Assembly (NCBI RefSeq): GCF_000336635.1
Contig: NZ_AOLY01000035.1
Span: 124,001 to 188,000, forward strand
Direction of reading: 5' to 3'
From: Haloarcula japonica DSM 6131
GTDB lineage: Archaea; Halobacteriota; Halobacteria; Halobacteriales; Haloarculaceae
Length of the DNA stretch: 64,000 bases
Under the pieces are notes generated by a model, which had not been told where the DNA came from, searched no databases, and worked only from the letters and a program-made list of their open reading frames with translations. The translations under genes were made by a program, and so were the position numbers. This document shows, one piece after another, positions 51,322 through 59,415 of the stretch. How positions within the stretch are numbered: the stretch's first letter is position 1; each line of letters starts with the position of its first letter.

Positions 51322-52719
51322 ATGCGCCTGCACTGGCATCGCCGTGACCTCCGGGCGACGGACAACGCCGGCCTCGCCGCGGCGACTCCGTCCGACCCGG
51401 TAGTCCCGGTGTTCATCTTCGATAGGGCCGTTCTCGACCACGCCGGCCCACCCCGGGTTGCGTTCATGCTGGACGCGCTCGACAGTTTGCGCGAGTGGTA
51501 CCGCAACCGCGGCAGTGACCTCGTCATCGCCGAGGGCGACCCCACGTCCGTGCTACCGGAACTGGCAACCGAGTACGGCGCGGAGAAAGTCACCTGGGGC
51601 AAGGACTACTCCGGGCTCGCTCGGGAACGCGACGCGGCCGTTCGGCAGGCGCTGGACGACGCAGACGTGGCCCGCGAGGCCGTCCAGAACGCCGTGTTAC
51701 ATGAACCGGGCGAAATTACGACGAACGACGGCGACCCCTACAGCGTCTTCACCTACTTCGGACGGAAGTGGCACGACCGCGAAAAGGAAGTTCCCTACGA
51801 CCCGCCGTCAACTGACGAGTTAGCTGAAGTCGACGGCGACGCGCTCCCGACGCTGGCCGACCTCGGCTTCGAGGAGCCAGAGGCGGACGTGCCTCCGGCG
51901 GGAACCGACGAAGCACGTGCCCTGCTCAATGACTTCCTCGACGAGAACGTCTACGAGTACGAGGAGCGCCGGGATTTCCCGGCTGACGAATGCACCTCCC
52001 GGCTCTCGGCCCATCTGAAGTTCGGAACCATCGGTATTCGGGAGGTGTACGACCGGACGCAGGACGCCAAGGAAGGGGCCGGCGGTAACCACCACGAATC
52101 CGTCCGGGAGTTCCAGTCCCAACTGGCCTGGCGAGAGTTCTACACGCAGGTGCTGTTCGCCCATCCGCACGTCGTTACCTCAAACTACAAGTCATACGAG
52201 AACTCCATCGAGTGGGAGAACGACGAGGAGCTGTTGCAGGCCTGGAAGGACGGGGAAACGGGCTATCCCATCGTCGACGCCGGGATGCGCCAGCTCCGGG
52301 CGGAGGCGTACATGCACAACCGCGTCCGGATGATCGTCGCCTCCTTCCTCACGAAGGATCTGCTCATCGACTGGCGATACGGTTACGAGTGGTTCCGGGA
52401 GAAACTGGTCGACCACGACACGGCCAACGACAACGGCGGCTGGCAGTGGGCGGCTTCGACGGGGACCGACGCCCAGCCGTACTTCCGCATCTTCAATCCG
52501 ATGACCCAGGGCGAGGACTACGATCCGGACGCCGAGTATATCAAAAAATACGTCCCGGAGCTACGGGACGCTGCATCCGAGGTTATCCACGACTGGAACG
52601 AGTGCTCGCTCACCCAGCGGCGCAACGCTGCGCCGGAGTACCCGGACCCCGTTGTCGACCACGGTGAGCGCCGCGAGCAGGCGCTGGCGATGTTCAAGCG
52701 GGCCAGAGGAGACGAGTAG
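51322..52719 (+). CDS. phr: Cryptochrome/photolyase family protein, probable CPD photolyase
   Basis: Light-driven repair of cyclobutane pyrimidine dimers using FADH2. 465 residues: [21 protein letters not shown] with the antenna-binding domain to about 130, then the FAD domain with [73 protein letters not shown] and [30 protein letters not shown] (seen here as [11 protein letters not shown]), and [25 protein letters not shown]. This is a class I enzyme. The haloarchaeal habitat with strong sunlight makes such a gene expected. Confidence 0.95.
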   Translation: [465 protein letters not shown]

Positions 52720-52901
52720 CACAGTTTCGTTCCGCCTCACTGAACACTCCCAGGTGTTTACACGCGAGACGAGGTCGCGTGGTGGCATCGGTGCCGCCGG
52801 CAGATACGGCTCCGTCTCGCTGTCCTTGTTGAGTGCTACCAAATGGCTCCTAAACGTTTAACAGGCAGCCGCGCGACAGATAATGATGGAGGCGTTTTCA
52901 T

Positions 52902-53513
52902 ATGCCCGAACATTCCAATCCCGAACTGCCACCGCTCCCGTACGACTACGACGCGCTGGAGCCGCACATTTCCGAACAGGTGCTCACCTGGCACCACGAC
53001 ACCCACCACCAGGGGTACGTAAACGGCCTCGAATCGGCCGAGGAGACGCTCGCCGAGAACCGCGAATCCGGTGACTTCTCGTCGAGTGCCGGCGCACTGG
53101 GCAACGTCACCCACAACGGCAGTGGACACTATCTCCACACGCTGTTCTGGGAGAACATGGACCCCAACGGCGGCGGCGAACCCGAAGGCGAGCTCCTCGA
53201 CCGTATCGAGGAGGACTTCGGCTCCTACGAAGGCTGGAAGGGCGAGTTCGAAGCCGCCGCATCAGCCGCCGGTGGCTGGGCGCTGCTCGTGTACGACCCT
53301 GTTGCCAAGCAACTGCGCAACGTCAAAGTCGACAAGCACGACCAGGGCGCGCTCTGGGGCTCCCATCCCATCCTCGCGCTCGACGTCTGGGAGCACTCCT
53401 ACTACTACGACTACGGCCCCGCCCGCGGCGACTTCATCGACGCCTTCTTCGAGGTTGTCGACTGGGACAAGGCTGCTGAAGAGTACGAGAAGGTCGTCGG
53501 TCGCGTCGAATAA
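52902..53513 (+). CDS. sod: Superoxide dismutase (Mn/Fe family)
   Basis: Dismutates superoxide. 203 residues: YDYDALEPHISEQVLTWHHDTHHQGYVNGL (first metal His in HHDTHH), THNGSGHYLHTLFWENM (second His), WALLVYDP, and LALDVWEHSYYYDYGPAR (Asp and His ligands). The metal is probably Mn, as in other haloarchaea (family knowledge). A Shine-Dalgarno-like ggagg precedes the ATG by 9 bases; a T6 terminator follows. Confidence 0.95.
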   Translation: MPEHSNPELPPLPYDYDALEPHISEQVLTWHHDTHHQGYVNGLESAEETLAENRESGDFSSSAGALGNVTHNGSGHYLHTLFWENMDPNGGGEPEGELLDRIEEDFGSYEGWKGEFEAAASAAGGWALLVYDPVAKQLRNVKVDKHDQGALWGSHPILALDVWEHSYYYDYGPARGDFIDAFFEVVDWDKAAEEYEKVVGRVE

Positions 53514-53520
53514 GGGGCGA

Positions 53521-53535
53521 CACTCGACGTTTTTT
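53521..53535 (+). terminator. T6 terminator after sod
   Basis: cactcgacgtttttt, six T in a row just past the sod stop, is a typical archaeal intrinsic termination signal. Confidence 0.5.
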
Positions 53536-53701
53536 CGCGGATGTGCCGAGAGTCCGAGAGACGTCCGAACCGATAGCGGTTTCTCCGGCGTTAATATCTA
53601 ACGAAAACAACAAAAAATATCGGTGTGACTGGAGCAGACTACGGAACAGCAAGGTTACGGGAGGATATAGTTTTATAAGATGTGAATCAGTGGTAAATGG
53701 T

Positions 53702-55069
53702 ATGACTCGCGATACCAATCGTCGAGCGTTCCTGAAGCGAACTGGGGCGGTAACCACTGTCGGTCTGCTTGGTGGGTTGGCAGGCTGTTCAACCGAACAG
53801 ACCGGCGGTGACGGCGGAGACGGCGGCGATGGTGGGATGACCGGAACCGGAACCGAGTCCGGTGGCGACAGCGGTCCGGAGTCGCCGGACGTACTGATGG
53901 TCGTCGGCTATCCCCAGAGCGGTGTGCAACTGTTCAAGGATTTCTACGCCGACTACGGCGACGACGCCGCCGACATCCTCGTCACCGACGGACTGCAGGA
54001 CGGCGAACTGCCGAGCAACGTCGGCAACGAAATGTCGAACGTCCGCGGCACAGCCCCGTCGGCGGCCGGGCCTGGCGTCGACACGTTCACGGATCTGTTC
54101 ACCTCCGAGTTCGATTACGACGAGGCTGGCGTGTTCACCTCACAGGCCTACGATGCGACGGCGGTCCAGATCCTCGCAAACCTGCTTGCCGGGGAAAACG
54201 ACGGGCAAGCCGTCCGGGACCACATGCGTGTCGTCGCCAATCCGGGCGGCGATACGTACGGCCCTTCCGAACTGCCAGCGGCCGTCGAAGCGGCCGCAGC
54301 GGGCGAGAACATCCAGTACGAGGGAGCCTCGAGTGCGGTCAACTTCGACGAAAACGGGGACATGGCCTCGGCACAATACCAGGTCTTCGGCTTCCAAGAC
54401 GGCGGGGGTGTCGATACGCTCAACACTGTCGACTTCAGCGCGGGCGACGACATCCCGCAGCCGGAACCGAACGGCTCTGGGAGCGACCCCGGACGAACTA
54501 TCCGCTTCGGTGTGTTGATGCCCGAAACCGGCGACCTCGGTTCGCTTGGCAGACCGATCCGCGATGGGGCGCTACTCCCGGCCCTGCAACTCGAAGGCGA
54601 AGTCGACTTCGAGTTCGACTACCAGGTCGGTGACACCCAGACCCAGGCACAGGCGGGCATCGATGCGGCCAACTCTCTTGTCAGCGCGGGCTATCCGTCG
54701 ATCACCGGGGCAGCCAGTTCCGAAACGTCGATACAGGTCGCCAGAAACGTGCTCATCGACAACAGCGTCGTCGGCTGTTCGCCAGCGTCCACCTCGCCGA
54801 CGATTACCGACCTCGAAGACAACGATTACATGTTCCGTACCCCGCCCAGCGACGCCCTGCAGGGGCAGGTGCTGGCACAAGTCGGCGTGGACGAACTCGG
54901 TGCCGAGACCGCATCGACGCTGTACGTGAACAACAGCTACGGGCAGGCGCTGCAGGAGGCGTTCGCCGGTGCGTTCGAAGCGGAAGGCGGGACTATCGTC
55001 AACCAGGTCGGCTTCGAACAACAGCAATCGTCCTACACGTCTGAGATCAACAGCGCGATGAACCAGTAA
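53702..55069 (+). CDS. ABC transporter substrate-binding lipoprotein, circularly permuted Leu/Ile/Val-binding fold
   Basis: A 455-residue exported protein. The Tat signal TNRRAFLKRTGAVTTVGLLGGLAGC has its lipobox Cys at 29; a Gly/Asp/Ser-rich linker runs to about 61. Then comes the second half of a Peripla_BP_6 protein (62-249: SPDVLMVVGYPQSGVQLFKDF...YDATAVQILANLL...FDENGD), a Pro/Gly-rich linker (250-265), and last the first half (266-455: TIRFGVLMPETGDLGSLGRPI...CSPASTSPTITDL...NNSYGQALQEAF). In LivJ-type proteins the halves occur in the opposite order. The adjacent liv transporter suggests amino-acid uptake. A ttttataag box precedes the ATG by 23-31 bases. Confidence 0.88.
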   Translation: MTRDTNRRAFLKRTGAVTTVGLLGGLAGCSTEQTGGDGGDGGDGGMTGTGTESGGDSGPESPDVLMVVGYPQSGVQLFKDFYADYGDDAADILVTDGLQDGELPSNVGNEMSNVRGTAPSAAGPGVDTFTDLFTSEFDYDEAGVFTSQAYDATAVQILANLLAGENDGQAVRDHMRVVANPGGDTYGPSELPAAVEAAAAGENIQYEGASSAVNFDENGDMASAQYQVFGFQDGGGVDTLNTVDFSAGDDIPQPEPNGSGSDPGRTIRFGVLMPETGDLGSLGRPIRDGALLPALQLEGEVDFEFDYQVGDTQTQAQAGIDAANSLVSAGYPSITGAASSETSIQVARNVLIDNSVVGCSPASTSPTITDLEDNDYMFRTPPSDALQGQVLAQVGVDELGAETASTLYVNNSYGQALQEAFAGAFEAEGGTIVNQVGFEQQQSSYTSEINSAMNQ

Positions 55070-55080
55070 CAGGGCTGTCA

Positions 55081-55093
55081 GCGCCGCTTTTTT
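55081..55093. terminator. T6 terminator between convergent genes
   Basis: gcgccgctttttt lies between the binding-protein stop (55069) and the livF stop (55098). Six T follow a GC-rich stretch for the forward gene; the short gap leaves little room for a second signal. Confidence 0.5.
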
Positions 55094-55097
55094 CGAG

Positions 55098-55853
55098 TTA
55101 TCCGCCGAGGAAGTCCTGGCGAACCTGCTCGTCGTTGAGGAGGACCGTCCCTTCGTCCTCGTAGCGGTTCTGACCCTGTACGAGCACGTAACCCCGATCA
55201 CACCGCCGGAGTGCCTCCTTCGCGTTTTGTTCGACCATCAGAATGGCCGTGCCGTCGTCGTTGATGCGGTCGATCCGATCAAACATATCGTCGACCAGAT
55301 CCGGGGCGAGGCCGGCGGAGGGTTCGTCGAGCAACAGCAGGTCGGGGTCGAGCATCAGCGCCCGCCCCATGGCGAGCATCTGCTGTTGGCCGCCCGACAG
55401 CGTCCCGGCCGACTGGTCGGACCGCTCCCGGAGAATGGGGAACCTGTCGTACACCTCTTCAATCCGGTCTTCCGGCACCTCGTCGAGGATGTACGCGCCC
55501 ATTTCGAGGTTCTCGCGCACGCTCAGGGAGCCGAACACGTTGCCGGTCTGGGGGACGTAGCTGATCCCCTCGTAGATGATCTCGTCGGGATTGCGCTGGC
55601 TGATATCGGTCCCACTGAAGATGACCTCCCCGCCCATGTACGTTGTCAGGCCGAAGACGGACTTCATCACCGTCGACTTGCCGGCTCCGTTCGGGCCGAC
55701 GATGACGACGTACTCGCCGTCGGCGACGTCCATGTGAACGTCACTGAGGACCTGCAGGTCGCCATAGCCCGCATCGAGGTCCCGGATGGCGAGGAGTCGC
55801 TCGGTCGGATCGGGAAGCGAAACGGTCTCGGACTCCGTCGCGCGCTGGCTCAT
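55098..55853 (-). CDS. livF: Branched-chain amino acid-type ABC transporter ATPase LivF
   Basis: A 251-residue ATPase. Walker A is GPNGAGKSTVMKS, the signature is LSGGQQQMLAMGRALMLDPDLLLLDEPSAGLAPDL with Walker B and catalytic Glu, and YVLVQGQN precedes the tail. The LivF type is recognised by GGQQQMLA and GLAP. The start overlaps livG's stop by 4 bases. It is the last gene of livHMGF. Confidence 0.95.
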   Translation of the reverse strand: MSQRATESETVSLPDPTERLLAIRDLDAGYGDLQVLSDVHMDVADGEYVVIVGPNGAGKSTVMKSVFGLTTYMGGEVIFSGTDISQRNPDEIIYEGISYVPQTGNVFGSLSVRENLEMGAYILDEVPEDRIEEVYDRFPILRERSDQSAGTLSGGQQQMLAMGRALMLDPDLLLLDEPSAGLAPDLVDDMFDRIDRINDDGTAILMVEQNAKEALRRCDRGYVLVQGQNRYEDEGTVLLNDEQVRQDFLGG

Positions 55854-56680
55854 ACGTCACCTCCCAGATACGCCTCCAGTACCCGCTCGTCCGATTTGAT
55901 AGTCTCGGCATCCCCTTCGGCGAGGACACTCCCCTGATGCATGACGATGATGTGTTCACAGTTGTTCATGATGACGTCCATATCGTGTTCGACCAGCAGG
56001 AAGGTCAGGCCCTGCTCTCGGCGGAGTTCGTGAATCCGCTCCAGTAGTTTCTCCTCCAGCGTCGGATTGACACCGGCAAGTGGCTCGTCCAGCAGAATCA
56101 TCTCGGGATCGGTCATCAGGACCCGCGCCATCTCCAGCAGTTTCCGCTGGCCGCCAGAGAGATTGCCGGCGTTCTCGTGGGCGAGATGGTCGATCTCGAA
56201 GAACTCCAGCGTCTCCCACGCGCGGTCGCGAACAGCCGTCTCGGCCTCGATAACGTCGCCGCGCAGCCCCGGTGTCACCGACCGGATGACCGACTCGCCG
56301 ACCTGTCCACCCGGCGCGAGCATCACGTTCTCCAGTACGGTCATCTCGGACAGTTCGCGGGCAATCTGGAACGTTCGGACCAGCCCGCGGTTTGCGAGCG
56401 TGTACGGCGGGAGCCCGGTAATGCTCTGGCCGTCGAAGGTGACCCGGCCACCAGTCGGCTCGTGAATCCCTGTGATGCAGTTGAACGTCGTCGACTTGCC
56501 GGCCCCGTTCGGCCCGATGAGACCGGTGAGCGACCCCTCTGCCACGGAGAACGTCGCCCCATCGACCGCGACAACGCCGCCGAACTCCTTGCGGAGGCCG
56601 TCGACTACGAGAAGCGGAGAGTCGATGGCGTCGCTCGTGACGGCGGTCTCCTGTCGCGCTGTCGCCTCTGGCTCACTCAT
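55850..56680 (-). CDS. livG: Branched-chain amino acid-type ABC transporter ATPase LivG
   Basis: A 276-residue ATPase. Walker A GPNGAGKSTTFNCITG, Q-loop region VRTFQIARELSEMTVLENV, signature LSGGQRKLLEMARVLMTDPEMILLDEPLAGVNPTLEEKL. The LivG type has an extended helical insert and ends in EHDMDVIMNNCEHIIVMHQG. Start MSEPEATARQE overlaps livM's stop by 8 bases; a longer start at 56716 would overlap 44 bases and is less likely. Confidence 0.95.
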   Translation of the reverse strand: MSEPEATARQETAVTSDAIDSPLLVVDGLRKEFGGVVAVDGATFSVAEGSLTGLIGPNGAGKSTTFNCITGIHEPTGGRVTFDGQSITGLPPYTLANRGLVRTFQIARELSEMTVLENVMLAPGGQVGESVIRSVTPGLRGDVIEAETAVRDRAWETLEFFEIDHLAHENAGNLSGGQRKLLEMARVLMTDPEMILLDEPLAGVNPTLEEKLLERIHELRREQGLTFLLVEHDMDVIMNNCEHIIVMHQGSVLAEGDAETIKSDERVLEAYLGGDV

Positions 56681-57956
56681 CTGCCTCACCTCCGGACCCG
56701 GACTGCGGTCTGTCAAGGCTCACACTCGTTGCAGGTTCGTTCCGGTGGCCGAGCAGCCCGTCTGGCTGGTTCTGGATGATGTATATCAGCACGACGCCGA
56801 TGAGGACGAACCGAAGCGTGCTGACATTGCTAATGGTGTATGCGAGTAGCGGGAGCGGGTCCAGTGACCCGAGCCCAGCGACCGCATCGATGATGTTGCC
56901 GGGTGCACGAGTACCGCCCAGCGAGACGTTCTCGCCCAGCCGGGCCGGCAGATAGAACAGCAGTCCCGAGAACGTCGCCGCCCCGATGATGCTTCCGGTG
57001 TTGGACCCGGAACCGCCGATGATGAGCGCTGCGAACACGTAGAACGTGATCGTCGGTCTGAACTGCTGCGGGCTGATGTAGCCCGCCTGGCCGCGGAACA
57101 GGACCCCGGCCAGCCCCATCAGCGCACAGCCGATCATGAACGTCTTGATCTTGAACAGGCGGGTGTCTTTGCCCAGCGACTGGGTCACCGTCTCGTCCTC
57201 GCGGATCGCCTTCAGCACGCGACCGAACGGCGAATTCGTGATACGAGCAAGCACCCAGTAGCTCGCAGCCACGACCAGCAGGAGGAGTATCCCGTAGGTG
57301 AGATTTGCCAGGTTCGGCCCGGAAACGCCGACACCCTCCATGGCAGCTACGAGCGGCTGGCCAACGCCGTTGATGAACGTCGATGCGACCTGGTTCGCGG
57401 ACTTGAACGAGATGCCAGTCGCGCCGCCGGTCCCGATCGGTACCCCGAGCAGTGAGACCTCGGCGAGACCGTCCCAGTTGACGATGAGTCGGATGATTTC
57501 AGAGAACGCAACTGTCACGATGGCGAGATAGTCGGCCTTCAGCCGGAGCGCCGGCAGCGCCGCGAGCCCGCCGATGATAGCGGCCATCGCCATGCCGCCG
57601 ATGAGGCCGACCCACAGCGGGAGGCCAAGCCCTGGGACCGCGCCGGCGGCCGGGTCCGTCGGCGCGGTGAGAACCGCTGTCGTGTACGCGCCGACAGCCA
57701 TGAACCCTGCAATACCGATATTGAATAGCCCGGTGTACCCCCACTGGAGATTCAGCGCCAGCGCGAGGATAGCGTAGCCGCCGATGAGGACAGTCACACT
57801 CCCGATGAAGCCAGCGGCGAGGTTCGCCCAGTTCGCCCCGCCGACAGCGATTGCCAGCACGAGCATGACGGCCCAGATACTGGCGATGAAAGCGACGACT
57901 AGCCCTACGTCGGGAAGTGCGTCCAGACGGTTTCGAACAGTGTCAACAGCACTCAT
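56673..57956 (-). CDS. livM: Branched-chain amino acid-type ABC transporter permease LivM
   Basis: A 427-residue permease with about nine membrane helices. LNLQWGYTGLFNIGIAGFMAVGAYTTAVL, LKADYLAIVTVAFSEIIRL, and GRVLKAIREDETVTQSLGKDTRLFKIKTFMIG (the EAA-type loop that contacts the ATPases) are typical of LivM. The C-terminal cytoplasmic tail has about 30 residues. ATGA overlap with livH's stop. Confidence 0.94.
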   Translation of the reverse strand: MSAVDTVRNRLDALPDVGLVVAFIASIWAVMLVLAIAVGGANWANLAAGFIGSVTVLIGGYAILALALNLQWGYTGLFNIGIAGFMAVGAYTTAVLTAPTDPAAGAVPGLGLPLWVGLIGGMAMAAIIGGLAALPALRLKADYLAIVTVAFSEIIRLIVNWDGLAEVSLLGVPIGTGGATGISFKSANQVASTFINGVGQPLVAAMEGVGVSGPNLANLTYGILLLLVVAASYWVLARITNSPFGRVLKAIREDETVTQSLGKDTRLFKIKTFMIGCALMGLAGVLFRGQAGYISPQQFRPTITFYVFAALIIGGSGSNTGSIIGAATFSGLLFYLPARLGENVSLGGTRAPGNIIDAVAGLGSLDPLPLLAYTISNVSTLRFVLIGVVLIYIIQNQPDGLLGHRNEPATSVSLDRPQSGSGGEADE

Positions 57957-59068
57957 GCCGTCGACACCCCCCCGAAGATACCGGACGGGCGCAACAACAA
58001 GACGACGATGAGCACCAGAAACGCGGAGGCTCGCGTCAGCCCGGATGGCAGCCAGATCAGGGCCAGGCTATCGACCAGCCCGATGAGAATCCCGCCGGCC
58101 ATCGCCCCGTATATCGAGCCGATACCGCCGACGATGACAGCGGCGAAAATGAGCAGGAGCAGAATCCAACCGAAGTTGAACGATATCGTGCCGCTTTCCA
58201 GCACGAGCAGGTAGCCGCCGATGCCCGCCAGGCCACCGCCGAGAATCCACGTGAGCCGGATCACGCGTTCGGTCGGGATCCCGGTCACGCGTGCGAGGTC
58301 TTCGTTATCGGCCATCGCCCGCATTGCTTTGCCGAGCTTCGTCCGCTGTAGTAGCAGGTGGACGCCGAGCATCAACAGGACCGACACCACGAGCAGGGTG
58401 ATTTCGTTGTCGGTGACTGAAATCATCGAGAACAGCGTCACCCGGAGCCCGCCGCTGGCAACCCCACTCGTCTGCGTGCCGAAGATGAACGCGATGAGGT
58501 AGCGTAACGCGAGCGCGACACCGATTGACGCAATCAGCAACGAGATGTTGTCCGTATTGCGCATGGGGCGATAGGTGAGGCGGTCGACGAGCAACACGAC
58601 GGCGACCGACCCGACACCGGCGACGACGAGCCCGAGAAGCACCGGAAAGAACGTCGAAACAGTGCTCAACTGCCGCCCCGAATTGAGCATGAACAGTTCT
58701 GAAATCGGGGCTCCAGTCCCGAGGCCGGCGGTGATGTACGCGGCGACCCACCCCAGGAACGCCCCAGCAGTCACCGTGTCCCCGTGTGCGAAGTTGGCGA
58801 AGTCGAGGATGCTGTAGGTCATCGACAGACCGATACCGGCGAGTCCGACCGCCAGCCCGACGAGCAGTCCGTCCACCACCATGGAGAGCAATGAGCCCAC
58901 AGTGAGAGACCCACCCAGTAACTTGGTTCCAAGGAAAAACACGGTTGTCCCAGCGAGCTTTGCAACTAAATCCAGCAAGAGGAAGCCACTTACAGCGGCC
59001 ACCACTACTGCTCCCGGCCGGTCACCCATCACCACACGGCCGTCGCTTGCGAACTCAGCAATTCCCAT
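57953..59068 (-). CDS. livH: Branched-chain amino acid-type ABC transporter permease LivH
   Basis: A 371-residue permease with about nine helices. GLAVGLAGIGLSMTYSILDFANFAHGDTVTAGAFLGWVAAY is the family's N-terminal hallmark; RTKLGKAMRAMADNEDLARVTGIPTERVIRLTWILGGGLAGIGGYLL contains the EAA-type loop. An N-terminal extension of about 60 residues with a hydrophobic helix precedes the core. First gene of the livHMGF operon; the promoter must lie in 59069-59160. Confidence 0.94.
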   Translation of the reverse strand: MGIAEFASDGRVVMGDRPGAVVVAAVSGFLLLDLVAKLAGTTVFFLGTKLLGGSLTVGSLLSMVVDGLLVGLAVGLAGIGLSMTYSILDFANFAHGDTVTAGAFLGWVAAYITAGLGTGAPISELFMLNSGRQLSTVSTFFPVLLGLVVAGVGSVAVVLLVDRLTYRPMRNTDNISLLIASIGVALALRYLIAFIFGTQTSGVASGGLRVTLFSMISVTDNEITLLVVSVLLMLGVHLLLQRTKLGKAMRAMADNEDLARVTGIPTERVIRLTWILGGGLAGIGGYLLVLESGTISFNFGWILLLLIFAAVIVGGIGSIYGAMAGGILIGLVDSLALIWLPSGLTRASAFLVLIVVLLLRPSGIFGGVSTA

Positions 59069-59415
59069 AGGTTACCGTTCGTTGGACCCTCCTGTCTAAA
59101 TAACCCACCGGAAATTCATGCGAAATACCGGTGTAGAAGCCAAGACACCGGTGTCAAAACAAGAATCGCCCCCTCCCATGGTCGCGTGTCGAGCAAGAGA
59201 CTACTGATACCACGGTACAGACTGGCGAGTGGAGCCACTTCGAACCCAGTGCGGACCGTTGAATTCGGGCGCTCGCACGGCGCGCGGTACCAGTTTCAGT
59301 CACCACCGCTTTGAGTCGTACCCGTATCGAGAAATCACCAGACATCGGCCCGGTACGGACTGAGAACAGTGCTATTCACAGCGCTTTTATGCGGTCCATC
59401 GATGATATACGACAG
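59069..59415. promoter_or_regulatory. Intergenic region with ACCGGT-centred sites upstream of livH
   Basis: About 350 bases between divergent genes. Two ACCGGT-centred sites lie at 59126-59135 and 59144-59155; the second, gacaccggtgtc, is a perfect 12-bp palindrome. They sit 60-90 bases upstream of livH, near an AT-rich taaataa (59096-59102) that could be its TATA box. They are candidate operators. Beyond 59160 I see nothing notable until the forward gene. Confidence 0.45.
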
